Virus record (IMG/VR): IMGVR_UViG_3300035034_002228
Span: 17,796 to 81,795 of that record
Strand: one strand, 5' to 3'
DNA from: a virus
Length of the DNA: 64,000 nt
Of this stretch, positions 36,168 to 44,626 are shown piece after piece (positions within the stretch are counted from its first letter, which is position 1; each line of letters begins with the position of its first letter). The notes beneath the pieces were generated by a model. It did not search any database, was not told the DNA's origin, and saw only the letters and a list, made by a program, of their open reading frames with translations. Made by a program: the position numbers and the translations under genes.

Positions 36168-37055
36168 ATGAAACTGGAAGACTACCTCCATCTCCCTCCT
36201 TTTGAGGGGCTGGTGGGGGCCATCAATACCCAATACGTGTTCAATCTAAACGCTAATTGGACCACCATTACTCGATTGGTTCCAGACATCGACGACCCAC
36301 ACCGACTGTTTGTTACGTTACAGGTACACCGTAGCAGTAGCGAATCGAATCAGGACCCGGTACCACCCCCATTGGATTTCCATTACACGCGGTTTGATTT
36401 AGCCACTTACGTGACCCCAACTCAGCCGTTTGTGGTCAGAGACCGCACGCTTCCATTGTCTACGGCCGATCTGGTTGAGTTACTGTCCGAAGAGACGGGG
36501 TATCGGTTTACGTACGACGATTTCCTTCCGATGCAGTGGGACACGCCTACAGCGGACGGCGTGTATACGGTGAAGGCACACCCACTGTCGTTACGGTGGG
36601 TTGGGGAGTTCCAATTCGTTCTGGATGACGTGAAAGCGTCTGTTTCAAGTAAGGTACAAAAAACCAAGCTGGCCAACGCCATGCAGTGGGCCCAAGACCG
36701 TCGAAGCCCTGGACCGTATCAGGTTATGGACATCGACTTCACAAACGACCGAGACGAGTTAATTTGGCTCACCCGTGGGGATCAACGGCTCCCCACTGAC
36801 AAACTGATAGAAATACTTCGTCGCAATAGTCGACAGTCCTGGCAGATGTCCCTCGCACCGTCGGTTTTTAATCTGACGTGGGATGTGGTAACGGGCGACA
36901 CCGGCGTTGCTTATCCAGTCTACAACGTCCTTTACAACGGACCAGTCCGAAGCCAATGGACCCCCGTTACCGATAAACGGTACGTTTTGGTTCTTGGGTT
37001 GTCGCAAGAACTGTGTCTCAATCTAACCGGAATGGTTCTTTTACACTACGATTAA
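36168..37055 (+). CDS. Modular virion-family paralog, two domains
   Basis: A 295-residue two-domain member on the + strand. N-domain: LVGAINTQYVFNLNANW, LDFHYTRFDLATYVT, LSEETGYRFTYDDFLP, SLRWVGEFQFVLDD. C-domain: YQVMDIDFTNDRDELIW, LTWDVVTGDTGVAYPVYNVLYNGPV, KRYVLVLGLS and a final GMVLLHYD. ATG 36168 has TTAAGGACACC upstream. It lies nine bases after the 707-residue gene, so at least one family member is transcribed with a large structural gene; this supports a virion role. Confidence 0.72.
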   Translation: MKLEDYLHLPPFEGLVGAINTQYVFNLNANWTTITRLVPDIDDPHRLFVTLQVHRSSSESNQDPVPPPLDFHYTRFDLATYVTPTQPFVVRDRTLPLSTADLVELLSEETGYRFTYDDFLPMQWDTPTADGVYTVKAHPLSLRWVGEFQFVLDDVKASVSSKVQKTKLANAMQWAQDRRSPGPYQVMDIDFTNDRDELIWLTRGDQRLPTDKLIEILRRNSRQSWQMSLAPSVFNLTWDVVTGDTGVAYPVYNVLYNGPVRSQWTPVTDKRYVLVLGLSQELCLNLTGMVLLHYD

Positions 37056-37068
37056 ATGGAGTTGCCAC

Positions 37069-37503
37069 ATGTATTACGAACCACCGAAACTGCAAATCGT
37101 CCGTGCGCTCAACTCGGCAAATCCCGAGCTATCACCACCGTTGAGTCCGGAGTCGGTTACACTCGGTACACCCCGTGTCAATGTCGGGGATTACGAACAT
37201 AACACACGGGTTACCCTTACCGTGGCTGACGACCATTCTTATTTCTCGGGATCGATCGACCTTGATTATAACCGGTGGGATCTGGACGACCTGTTGGGTG
37301 GGTTGAGCGTACCCGGTGTCATTGGTCAGTACGGATCGAGCCATGAAACATTGGCGGCGTTGCTGGAACAGTACCAGTTGCCGTTAACACCAGCGGACAT
37401 TGTCAACCAACCGATTCCCGTTGACAGTAACCAATTGGTGTTTGAGGCCACCGGCCAATCCCTGGCAGTCATTGGGTCGATAACCCTTCGGTACCGAGGA
37501 TAA
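37069..37503 (+). CDS. Modular virion-family paralog, N-domain only
   Basis: A 144-residue protein with only the N-domain: KLQIVRALNSANPELSPPL, SYFSGSIDLDYNRWDLDDLLGG, LLEQYQLPLTPADIVN, SLAVIGSITLRYRG. ATG 37069 follows ATGGAGTTGCC, 13 bases after the preceding paralog. This is the shortest clean copy of the domain and sets its length at about 140 residues. A palindromic terminator follows. Confidence 0.72.
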   Translation: MYYEPPKLQIVRALNSANPELSPPLSPESVTLGTPRVNVGDYEHNTRVTLTVADDHSYFSGSIDLDYNRWDLDDLLGGLSVPGVIGQYGSSHETLAALLEQYQLPLTPADIVNQPIPVDSNQLVFEATGQSLAVIGSITLRYRG

Positions 37504-37518
37504 AAAAAAAAGAAAGAA

Positions 37519-37557
37519 CGACATAAGACCCTCCCTGAATGGGAGGGCTTTATGTCG
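37519..37557. terminator. Extended palindromic terminator
   Basis: CCCTCCC and GGGAGGG pair around TGAAT, and the flanks CGACATAA and TTATGTCG are exact reverse complements, giving a near-perfect 17-base palindrome arm. A run of ten A precedes it, so it may work on both strands. Confidence 0.85.
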
Positions 37558-37616
37558 ATTAATGCGTTGTTGCGGTCAGTCATGACCGTCTCCCGATGTT
37601 TGTTGGAATGTGAAAA

Positions 37617-37648
37617 GCACCCCCAGACAACGTGCCTAGGGGTGTGCC
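37617..37648 (-). terminator. Minus-strand terminator after 37732 gene
   Basis: On the minus strand GCACACCCC and GGGGGTGC can pair and are followed by TTTTC. The 80 bases between this hairpin and the 37732 stop contain further small hairpins (for example CATGGGG/CCCCATG), so the 3' end is highly structured. Confidence 0.6.
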
Positions 37649-37731
37649 GCAAGGTCTATGGGCGTGTGGAACTCCCACAGGTTTCGGCCAGCATGGGGCA
37701 GTCCCAGGCCAGTCCTACCCCATGGGTGTTT

Positions 37732-39885
37732 TTATCCCAGATCCTTAAGCAGGATCGAGCCTTCGACCAACCAGCCCCGGATCACTTCGTAGTAGTGACC
37801 GTCCACACTGATGATGCGCAGACGCGTGCCGGGCAGGTTACCGTTGTCCAGGTGACGTTCCACCATGGTCTTCAGTACCTGATACAGTTTGGCGTGGGCG
37901 GATTGACTGATGAGCACCGGCTCTTTCGGGGTGAGATTCAGTGACGAGATCTCTTCGGTGGTCCAGCGGGTTTGCAGGTTCACCACTTCCTCGAACAGGT
38001 TCAGCTGCCCTTGGGCTTCGTCCCCTTCGGTCTGCTCATAGGCCAGATTGAACCAACGCTTCATGACCGCCGAGGTCTGACTGTCGAGCACCTTAACGTA
38101 CGCCGGGTCGTACTTGGTGCCGTGCTGCAGCACGTCGTACAACTCATCCACATCGTCCACAAAGCTGTCCACGTTCAGGTTGGGCAGGGCCAGATTGTCC
38201 GCCAGTACGCTGTTCAACCCTTTGGTCAGACGCTCGTTGAAGAACCGGTAGTACCGGATCGGCAATCCACCATCGACCATCAACTTGTGCAGACGCCGTG
38301 CCACACTCACCAGCCCCCTGGATTCGGTTGCGGAGAACAGTTTGTCCTCAACGTCCTTATCCAGTTCGATCGGGTACAGGCAGCCACTGATGTACTCGTA
38401 CGCCGGCAGTGTCTTGGTGTCTTTAGGCAGGCCCAAGTCCTCGATCAACTGGACACGCGCCATCAACTCGTTTTCCAGGTCGCTGGAGGCACTGAACAGC
38501 GTGGTGACTGCCACCGGGTTCAGTTCCGCTGCCACATCCAACGGACCACTGACCTTGGCCTCCAGATCTTCGGCGGGGATGTCCAGCTCGTCGTAGTCGG
38601 TGATCTTGTGCTGACTGGCGATGACCTTACCTTCCGGCTTGATCTTCATACCACGCAGTTTGTCGTTGATCTCATGTTTGAGATAATCCATGTCTGAGCT
38701 CCATTTAACAACTTTCTCATGAACCACCCCATCCGGCCAGTGCACGTGGAACAGCACGAACTGTTGTGGGTCGTGTCCGATTGGGTACGGGGTTTCCGAC
38801 CCTTTGGTCCGCGTCCACTTTGACAAGTGGGCGGGGGCAATTTCCACACCACCGGGGTTGTAGAAGTGATCGTACGGGCGATCGTGGTCGATGTCCTGAC
38901 CCCGAGGGATAAAGAAGAACGGGTCCATGACCACGTCTTCAATGGACTTCGGTGCATCGCCTTCATCAACCTGCTGAACCGGGGCTGGTTCGACCGGTGC
39001 GGCAGTTGGTTGTGCAGGCTGGCTCGGTTGAGTGAAGCCACCGTTGGACGACCAACCACTCGGGGTGGCAGGTTCCGGTTCGTCCATGTACCGACCGGCG
39101 GCCGGGGTGGCGCTGGTCGCCGTGGGGCTTGGTTGAGTACCGTGTTGAGTACCGTACCCTGGAGGCGCTGCTTGGGGCATTTGCTGTGGCCGTGGGGCCG
39201 CACCCACTGGGGGTAGTTGAGAGCCCTGTGAAGGACCGCCCATTGGCTGACCCCCATAACCCTGCGGGGCATTGTAACCACCGCCACCGTAGCCCTGAGG
39301 GGTCGCTGGTTGACCACCCATCGGTTGACCACCCATTGGTTGTCCGCCGTAACCACCTTGTTGGCTGTAGCCTTGGGGTTGGCGTCCGGCCATGTGGAAC
39401 GCCTTAATGTCGTTCATGATGTCTTCGAACTCTTTACCCGCACCCAGCAACTGGTTGTACGTTGCTTGATCCAGCATCTGACCAACTTGCGGGTACTCAC
39501 CCGCAGTCACCGCCAAAATACCGTAGTAGATCTTGGCAACGGCTTTGCTGATCGCAACGCCGGGGTTGTTGTACTGGGCGACGACCAGGAACTCCACAAA
39601 GTCCACGGTCCGTTGGCACCAGTTGGTAAACATCTGGTTATTGAAACGGTTCTGTGACAGGAGATTGTAAGCAAACGTGTGCAGTGGGGTGCGTCCCAGA
39701 CGGCTCTGCATCATGGCGCGAAGCTCACACACGATCTGACCGACGGCTTCACCGCCGACCGATTGGGGAATGTTCAGTTGCGGCCACACGTCATTACCTT
39801 GTGGCAGTGCATTGTTAACGGTTGATTGGTCCCAAGTGTCAAAGGGCACTGGGAGTTGTTGCTGGTTGGCCTGGGTTTGGTACAT
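37732..39885 (-). CDS. Virion-type protein with low-complexity Gln/Gly/Pro region
   Basis: A 717-residue protein in three parts. Residues 1-165 are a folded helical domain (LRAMMQSRLGRTPLHTFAYN, AVAKIYYGILAVTAGEYP). Residues about 170-315 are a disordered, prion-like stretch of Gly, Gln, Pro, Tyr and Met with repeats of GGQPMGG and PQGYGG. Residues 330-717 form a large mixed domain with ISGCLYPIELDKDVEDKLFS and LVSVARRLHKLM. AAGAGGACTTAGGTT precedes ATG 39885. The family is not recognised. It sits next to the polymerase fragment and upstream of the portal group, so a packaged or scaffold role is possible. Confidence 0.6.
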   Translation of the reverse strand: MYQTQANQQQLPVPFDTWDQSTVNNALPQGNDVWPQLNIPQSVGGEAVGQIVCELRAMMQSRLGRTPLHTFAYNLLSQNRFNNQMFTNWCQRTVDFVEFLVVAQYNNPGVAISKAVAKIYYGILAVTAGEYPQVGQMLDQATYNQLLGAGKEFEDIMNDIKAFHMAGRQPQGYSQQGGYGGQPMGGQPMGGQPATPQGYGGGGYNAPQGYGGQPMGGPSQGSQLPPVGAAPRPQQMPQAAPPGYGTQHGTQPSPTATSATPAAGRYMDEPEPATPSGWSSNGGFTQPSQPAQPTAAPVEPAPVQQVDEGDAPKSIEDVVMDPFFFIPRGQDIDHDRPYDHFYNPGGVEIAPAHLSKWTRTKGSETPYPIGHDPQQFVLFHVHWPDGVVHEKVVKWSSDMDYLKHEINDKLRGMKIKPEGKVIASQHKITDYDELDIPAEDLEAKVSGPLDVAAELNPVAVTTLFSASSDLENELMARVQLIEDLGLPKDTKTLPAYEYISGCLYPIELDKDVEDKLFSATESRGLVSVARRLHKLMVDGGLPIRYYRFFNERLTKGLNSVLADNLALPNLNVDSFVDDVDELYDVLQHGTKYDPAYVKVLDSQTSAVMKRWFNLAYEQTEGDEAQGQLNLFEEVVNLQTRWTTEEISSLNLTPKEPVLISQSAHAKLYQVLKTMVERHLDNGNLPGTRLRIISVDGHYYEVIRGWLVEGSILLKDLG

Positions 39886-39922
39886 AACCTAAGTCCTCTT
39901 TTTCAGGTTCGAGTTTAACAGT

Positions 39923-41548
39923 TTATCGTTGGTAGCGCTTTTGCGTACGGTCAACCAATTCTTCTCGTTCCGGGTTCCGAAGAATGGTCCCGTCGATCTC
40001 GGTCCGGATGTTTGGATTGATCCGGGCGCGACCATCAGGGTTGGTCTTCGGCTGGTTGTTGAATTGACCGACCTCCGCGATGGAGGCGTGCAGTAAGCGA
40101 CTGGTATCGGAAATCAAGCCTTTACCAAAGCCTTTCCCACGGCGGGCTTTGTCTTGTGGGATCAACATCGAGGTGATCCGGAAGATCTTGTTATCACCGG
40201 GGTAGCTGACCGTGTTCACTTCGCCGTGATCCACCGTCAGTCGTTTGGTGCAGGTGTTGAGCTTGAACAACCGTTTCAAGGCATCGTTCAGCTCATCGGC
40301 AGTCCACTCTTTGTCGTGGCGGCTTTGGAAGCCATACCCAAACAATGAGATTGCCGAGTTGAACTCCTCCGTGATGTAACGCAGAACCATCAGCTTCTTA
40401 TTGTACATCGAAGTTTCTTCGGTGTTGGTTTGGTAGAAGTGATGGGACAGGTCCGTCATGATTGTGTAGAAGAGGTCCCAGATGTTGTCCACGTAAATCT
40501 GTCGCTGTCGCAACTCTTCACGGGTCATTTCATCCAGTGACACTTCCTGGGAGCGCATGTGCGTGTCGATGTTCTCCAACACTTTCCCGGCGTGTTCGTA
40601 ATCCCCAAACACCATGTGTCCCAGAATGATCCGCCACTGACTAATGTCGTCAGCGTAGCTCACTTCCTGGAAACGGTCGGGGAAGGTATCGACGACGTAA
40701 AAGAAACCACCCACCAACATTCGGACGAAGTCGGTGTCGTTCTCTTTGGGAACCACCAGACACATCTCACCCGTGGGGTGTTTTCCTTTCAACGTCAGTG
40801 ATTCGAACACCGTGAACTGATCGCGCGGGTATTCCTTTTCACCGAAGTTATCACGCAGTCCCAATTGCACCTGAGTGCCCGCCCACTTCTCGAACGTTCC
40901 GGTGACTCCGAAGCGACAGAAGAAGTAATGTGCCAGACTGGTGTGAATGGGTTTGCGGTTATCCAAGTCCCGGTTACCACGGTTGCTCATCTCGTTGTGA
41001 ATCATCGACCAGATGACGTACACGATGCACCGTGCGCCGTTGGCGACGAAGTGGTGATCCGTACGTTTGAAGTTCAGACGCGTGCGTCGGAAGGGAATGA
41101 AGATCCCACCGTTGACCACCGAGAACCCTACGTCGGTCAACACCGGCGATACGTTGTACGTTGCGCCATTGAGTGTCATCAACCCACCGTCACGTACGAA
41201 CGGTAGTTGAATGAACCGTGGCATCAACGATTCACCGTGGTACGAGAACTGGTATTTCACCAAGTAAGTATCAAACTGAGCGATGTTGGCAATGCGCTTT
41301 GAATTGTACTCCCTTGTCAGTTCTTCGAAATGTTTTACCGGCGAACAGATTTGACTACCATCGTAAGTCAATCCTTCCGGGAACAACTCCTGGTTGATTC
41401 GGATCAAACGATCAATGTACGCCATAGTGCTGTTGACCCCAGTATCGGGATTCACAGACATCATGTGTTCAACCGCCAGTCCGTTTGTAATAGTCTTATT
41501 GAACGTGGGGGTTCGTTCTTTGATCCGTTCTAACAGTACGTTATCCAT
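39923..41548 (-). CDS. RNA polymerase beta subunit, N-terminal fragment (phiKZ gp123-like)
   Basis: A 541-residue protein from ATG 41548 (GAGAG upstream; a GTG eight codons earlier at 41572 is possible). LPFVRDGGLMTLNGA followed by IFIPFRRTRLNFK reproduces the order and spacing of the bacterial beta-subunit stretch LPLMTDNGTFIINGT ... ARIIPYRGSWLDFE, part of the beta protrusion region. Total length fits the N-terminal half only. In phiKZ relatives beta is split, and the non-virion fragment gp123 lies near the capsid gene, as here. It should join other split subunits elsewhere in the genome to form the late, host-independent polymerase. Catalytic residues are not expected in this half. Confidence 0.75.
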   Translation of the reverse strand: MDNVLLERIKERTPTFNKTITNGLAVEHMMSVNPDTGVNSTMAYIDRLIRINQELFPEGLTYDGSQICSPVKHFEELTREYNSKRIANIAQFDTYLVKYQFSYHGESLMPRFIQLPFVRDGGLMTLNGATYNVSPVLTDVGFSVVNGGIFIPFRRTRLNFKRTDHHFVANGARCIVYVIWSMIHNEMSNRGNRDLDNRKPIHTSLAHYFFCRFGVTGTFEKWAGTQVQLGLRDNFGEKEYPRDQFTVFESLTLKGKHPTGEMCLVVPKENDTDFVRMLVGGFFYVVDTFPDRFQEVSYADDISQWRIILGHMVFGDYEHAGKVLENIDTHMRSQEVSLDEMTREELRQRQIYVDNIWDLFYTIMTDLSHHFYQTNTEETSMYNKKLMVLRYITEEFNSAISLFGYGFQSRHDKEWTADELNDALKRLFKLNTCTKRLTVDHGEVNTVSYPGDNKIFRITSMLIPQDKARRGKGFGKGLISDTSRLLHASIAEVGQFNNQPKTNPDGRARINPNIRTEIDGTILRNPEREELVDRTQKRYQR

Positions 41549-41594
41549 CCAGACTCTCGCTTTGATCGTCACCGACTTACACCAGAGTCAGTGA

Positions 41595-42809
41595 CTACTT
41601 TTGTCGTTTCACGATCAAGGCCGCTAAGCCGAGACCGACCCCTACAACGCTAAGGAACAGTTTCCCAACTTCCACGGCGGACTTCCATTGATCGGTTTCA
41701 TCCTTCCGATCGCGGGAGCGCATGTCGTATTCAAACTTCTGACGTTCCGAGTACGTCTGTCGTTCAAACTCGATCCGATTGCGTTCCATTTCCATCCGTT
41801 CGCGTTGTCGTTCAACGTCCTCTTTATGGCGTCGGACCTCCTGGTCTAAACGTTCCTGTTCTCTTTTTCTTCGCGCGTCTTCTTCTTTATAGTAGTCGTC
41901 TTGACGCTTGCGTTCGGCATCCAGTTCGTGTTGTTCACGAGTGATCTCCTGTTTGTGTTTCTGAACGGCGATCTTCTCCAGACTCAAATCGTGTTCGGCT
42001 TCTTTCAGTTCAGCCTTGAATCGAGCTTCCGGAGACCCAAACGATTCCGCCTCGGCCCGGTTGCGGTATAAACCCAATGCTTTTTCAGCATCGGCGTACT
42101 CGTAAAATACCGTCTCCGGTTCGGAATTAATGGAGGATCGCGTGGTGACATAAACGCCGTCGCGCAGCTGTGGGTCGGATACAGATTTCAGTTCAAAGAC
42201 ATCGTAACCCGTATTGACCCATCGCTGGCCGTAGATACCTGAGTTGTCAACCATCAGGTACCGTTGTGTCAGCCCTTCTTCCAACGCGAACGATTCGTTT
42301 AACCGCTGTCGTTGTCCGGGTTGACTGAACGGATGTGCCACCGCGTCTCGGTGTTTCTCAAACCCGATAACGAGGTCCACGTCGTTCAAATAAACAACCC
42401 CACCTACCTTCTCTAGGTCTTCACGGGAAATACCCAAAGTGTAGGAGAATTTACGCTGATTGTACCACATTGGTTCATGTTCGAGCGTATACAATGCATC
42501 AACGATGCCTTTGCGCTCAACGTGGTTGTCCGGTAACTCTAACTCAGACAATAATTCACGTGCGTCAATTTTTACACCGGGATCGAATTCGTACTCGATC
42601 TTAATGTAAAAATACTCGTCTGCCGTTGTAGACACGGTCGATGGTTCGCACACCACAATCCCCAGCGCGTTGCGCCAAAAGATCGGAGTCCGCATGGTAC
42701 TACTCATTTGGTAGTTGACGCTGGTGTGTTTGGAATTAAGGTCTTTGTTGTTCGGTCCCGGCACCACATCTGAAATGAGCGACGGAAAAATGTGGTTTAA
42801 CCGTCCCAT
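41595..42809 (-). CDS. Coiled-coil protein with C-terminal membrane segment
   Basis: A 404-residue protein. Residues 1-250 look globular. Residues about 260-370 are a very charged coiled coil (EHDLSLEKIAVQKHKQEI, RKREQERLDQEVRRHKEDV). Residues about 382-400 form one membrane segment (LFLSVVGVGLGLAALIV) followed by KRQK. The topology resembles a tail-anchored stalk. AAGGAGCACGTC precedes ATG 42809. The neighbours are the polymerase fragment and an unknown basic protein. It could be a membrane-associated host-takeover protein or a virion component; the sequence does not decide. Confidence 0.65.
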   Translation of the reverse strand: MGRLNHIFPSLISDVVPGPNNKDLNSKHTSVNYQMSSTMRTPIFWRNALGIVVCEPSTVSTTADEYFYIKIEYEFDPGVKIDARELLSELELPDNHVERKGIVDALYTLEHEPMWYNQRKFSYTLGISREDLEKVGGVVYLNDVDLVIGFEKHRDAVAHPFSQPGQRQRLNESFALEEGLTQRYLMVDNSGIYGQRWVNTGYDVFELKSVSDPQLRDGVYVTTRSSINSEPETVFYEYADAEKALGLYRNRAEAESFGSPEARFKAELKEAEHDLSLEKIAVQKHKQEITREQHELDAERKRQDDYYKEEDARRKREQERLDQEVRRHKEDVERQRERMEMERNRIEFERQTYSERQKFEYDMRSRDRKDETDQWKSAVEVGKLFLSVVGVGLGLAALIVKRQK

Positions 42810-42820
42810 TGACGTGCTCC

Positions 42821-43459
42821 TTAATGCGTGGTGCTGATCTCCACCGACACCACGCCTAGACTCATGCGCGGTATCTCATGGGGTTTCGGATGATCGTTCG
42901 GCCTTGTTGCCGACCGGTCTGTCGGATTCGACCTCTGACTCTTCTCACCGGAATGGTCTCCTTGTTGCTGCCCTGTGGTTTTGACGACGTACAGCGGACG
43001 GGGTCCGGGGCGTTTGGTTCTCCCCGCCCGCTGTGAAAATTTTTGCCGAGGGGCTCCTTTCGGCGTCTTGGCTTTTTGCAGTGCCAAACGTAACGCCGTC
43101 ATGGGCGGTTCCTCGTCTTTGTCCGTACAGTGTACCGAACCACTGAACTCACGAGCGACCGGTCCAATGGGATCAACCTGTATGGGTTCAGGGATTTCTT
43201 CCACAATGGCAATACTGCGAACCAACCCTTCTTGGTTCAGCCATTCTTCCTTTACCCACTCTTCCACATCGGGCATGAATGCGATGAGGGTTTCAATGGC
43301 ATCGTGATCGGTGAATCGTACACTGTGCGTGGTCACCAGTGTGTGGCAACCGTTTCGTTCAATTCGTTTTTGAGTCTTCGTGACTTCCGGAAAAGTCAGC
43401 TCATGGAGGTAGGACGTCTGCCCTTGTTCCTCCCAGGTGTTTATATCGAGATAATCCAT
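42821..43459 (-). CDS. Hypothetical protein with basic disordered tail
   Basis: A 212-residue protein. ATG 43459 is chosen over the far upstream 43573 because GGAG lies 11 bases before it and because 43573 would run through a strong terminator at 43531-43560. Residues 1-100 are folded and acidic (DAIETLIAFMPDVEEWVKEEW). From about residue 130 it becomes basic and disordered (KTPKGAPRQKFSQRAGRTKR), suggesting nucleic acid or protein binding. It is the first gene downstream of that terminator. An AT-rich stretch at 43493-43525 may hold its promoter. No recognised family. Confidence 0.6.
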   Translation of the reverse strand: MDYLDINTWEEQGQTSYLHELTFPEVTKTQKRIERNGCHTLVTTHSVRFTDHDAIETLIAFMPDVEEWVKEEWLNQEGLVRSIAIVEEIPEPIQVDPIGPVAREFSGSVHCTDKDEEPPMTALRLALQKAKTPKGAPRQKFSQRAGRTKRPGPRPLYVVKTTGQQQGDHSGEKSQRSNPTDRSATRPNDHPKPHEIPRMSLGVVSVEISTTH

Positions 43460-43530
43460 AGCGCTATTAACTCCACGTGGTTTCTTGGCCACGTTTATAA
43501 TGTAGATTTGAAATAAAATGGATTCTCGAC

Positions 43531-43560
43531 AAAAAAAAGAGTGCGGCACACACCGCACTC
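43531..43560 (-). terminator. Strong minus-strand terminator
   Basis: GAGTGCGG and CCGCACTC form a perfect eight-pair stem and are followed on the minus strand by eight T. No full gene ends directly upstream; a 31-codon open remnant at 43570-43665 does. Confidence 0.9.
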
Positions 43561-43569
43561 CCCGCACTG

Positions 43570-43665
43570 TCACCGCAGTGTGGGTATCATTGACTCATCA
43601 AACGTGGTGTAGTCAAGGTCTTCTTGGGGTAGGTCGATGTAGAATTCGTCTGAGTAATATAGATG
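43570..43665 (-). other. Short open remnant or small RNA region
   Basis: A 31-codon open stretch without a usable start codon follows a TAA and ends in TGA just before the terminator at 43531-43560. The translation is protein-like (YYSDEFYIDLPQEDLDYTTF), as if it were the end of a lost gene. The same bases contain TATATTAC (43661 to 43654, minus), so a short RNA from there to the terminator is an alternative. Confidence 0.3.
43654..43661 (-). promoter_or_regulatory. TATATTAC box, early-promoter-like
   Basis: Exact match on the minus strand to the TATATTAC element described for phiKZ early promoters, about 95 bases before a strong terminator. It overlaps the codons of the remnant, so it may be chance. 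Confidence 0.3.
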
Positions 43666-43683
43666 TTACTTTAATTGGGACGG

Positions 43684-43710
43684 CATAAAGCCCGTCCCGA
43701 AGGACGGACC
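43684..43710 (-). terminator. UUCG-type terminator
   Basis: On the minus strand GTCCGTCC, TTCG, GGACGGGC forms a tetraloop hairpin followed by TTTATGCCG. It would end the small gene at 43728. Confidence 0.75.
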
Positions 43711-43727
43711 TTATTGGTGTAGGTGCC

Positions 43728-43958
43728 TCACGCACGGGCTGTGCACCGATTGCTCGGCGACATTGGGTCAGCTCCCAACTCGTGAGACTGCCACCGGATA
43801 CACGTTCGCTGGGGGGCAGGTACCCAGATAAGAACAAAACCGATGACTGCTTTGTGGTGGTACTCCAACACTTCCACCGTTTGACTCGCAGGCTGTGGTT
43901 GGAACACAGTGAACAGTAAACGCTTCGGGGCCAACAATGCAAACGCGTTTACTGGCAT
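43728..43958 (-). CDS. Small hypothetical protein
   Basis: A 76-residue frame between two minus-strand genes, ending 18 bases before a terminator. ATG 43958 lies in CATATGCC without a ribosome site, so the start is uncertain and translation might be leaderless. The middle is hydrophobic (VEVLEYHHKAVIGFVLIWV) and could cross a membrane once. The rest is polar with no known motif. The terminator behind it argues for transcription, but the codon pattern does not exclude a chance frame. Confidence 0.4.
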   Translation of the reverse strand: MPVNAFALLAPKRLLFTVFQPQPASQTVEVLEYHHKAVIGFVLIWVPAPQRTCIRWQSHELGADPMSPSNRCTARA

Positions 43959-43978
43959 ATGATACTACACTCAGTAAA

Positions 43979-44626
43979 TTAAACGAGGGTTAACGGACCG
44001 TCGTAGTCTTCGGCCGGTACCCAGTACTCCCCATCGTGTACCCAATGTTCGTCCTTGTGTTTGAACTCACTACCTTTGACGGGGTTTTCGGGAATCACGT
44101 CCTGAGGTGGGTTATGTTGGTACTCGGGTTGAGACGGCGGCATGTAGGGGAACTGAATGTCCCGGATACTATCCCTGGAAGTAAACCGTGTCCCATTTGG
44201 ATCAATGAACACCACCGCATCCAACGTGTACGCGGTACCATCCGCGCGTTGGAAGATCTTACTGCAACGCAGGTTCTGTCGGACGTCCCCTTCGTACCAT
44301 TCCGACCATTCTTTTTCGTTCCCAGTCAGTGGGGTGAGGGGTTCACCTTCCACGAGACGAATGAACGCCGAAGCCGCCAACGCGGAGGAGAACCCGCTGT
44401 GGTTCTCTTTGGCGTGAGTCTGGACCAGTCGATACGCCGCCGGACCCAACATTCCATCGTAGTCACTGTCGGAATCAAACAAGCCAGCAGCTGTCAACTC
44501 ACGCATGGCGTGCGAGGTCATCTCGGAGCCGTTATCACGGCGGGTAAGTATACGGCGACACCAATCCCCGAAACGCTCTTTCCAGGTAGGGGTATGGGCT
44601 TCAACGGTGCAATCTTGTTCAGTCAT
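43979..44626 (-). CDS. Conserved-type phage hypothetical protein
   Basis: A 215-residue soluble protein with a compact centre (SGFSSALAASAFIRLVEG, LTPLTGNEKEWSEW, LRCSKIFQRADGTAYTLDAV, FTSRDSIRDIQFPY). This string of motifs is one I associate with a widespread phage protein of unknown function, but I cannot verify it. The C-terminal 50 residues are acidic and rich in H, P, W and Y (EHWVHDGEYWVPAEDYD). ATG 44626 has AAAAGGATAG upstream. It lies between a terminator downstream of the capsid gene and small genes; no promoter box is clear. Confidence 0.65.
   Translation of the reverse strand: MTEQDCTVEAHTPTWKERFGDWCRRILTRRDNGSEMTSHAMRELTAAGLFDSDSDYDGMLGPAAYRLVQTHAKENHSGFSSALAASAFIRLVEGEPLTPLTGNEKEWSEWYEGDVRQNLRCSKIFQRADGTAYTLDAVVFIDPNGTRFTSRDSIRDIQFPYMPPSQPEYQHNPPQDVIPENPVKGSEFKHKDEHWVHDGEYWVPAEDYDGPLTLV

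Noticed and set aside
37552-37944. + strand frame of 130 codons overlapping the end of the 37732 gene
   Set aside because: It starts inside the terminator, has no ribosome site, and most of it is antisense to a convincing gene.
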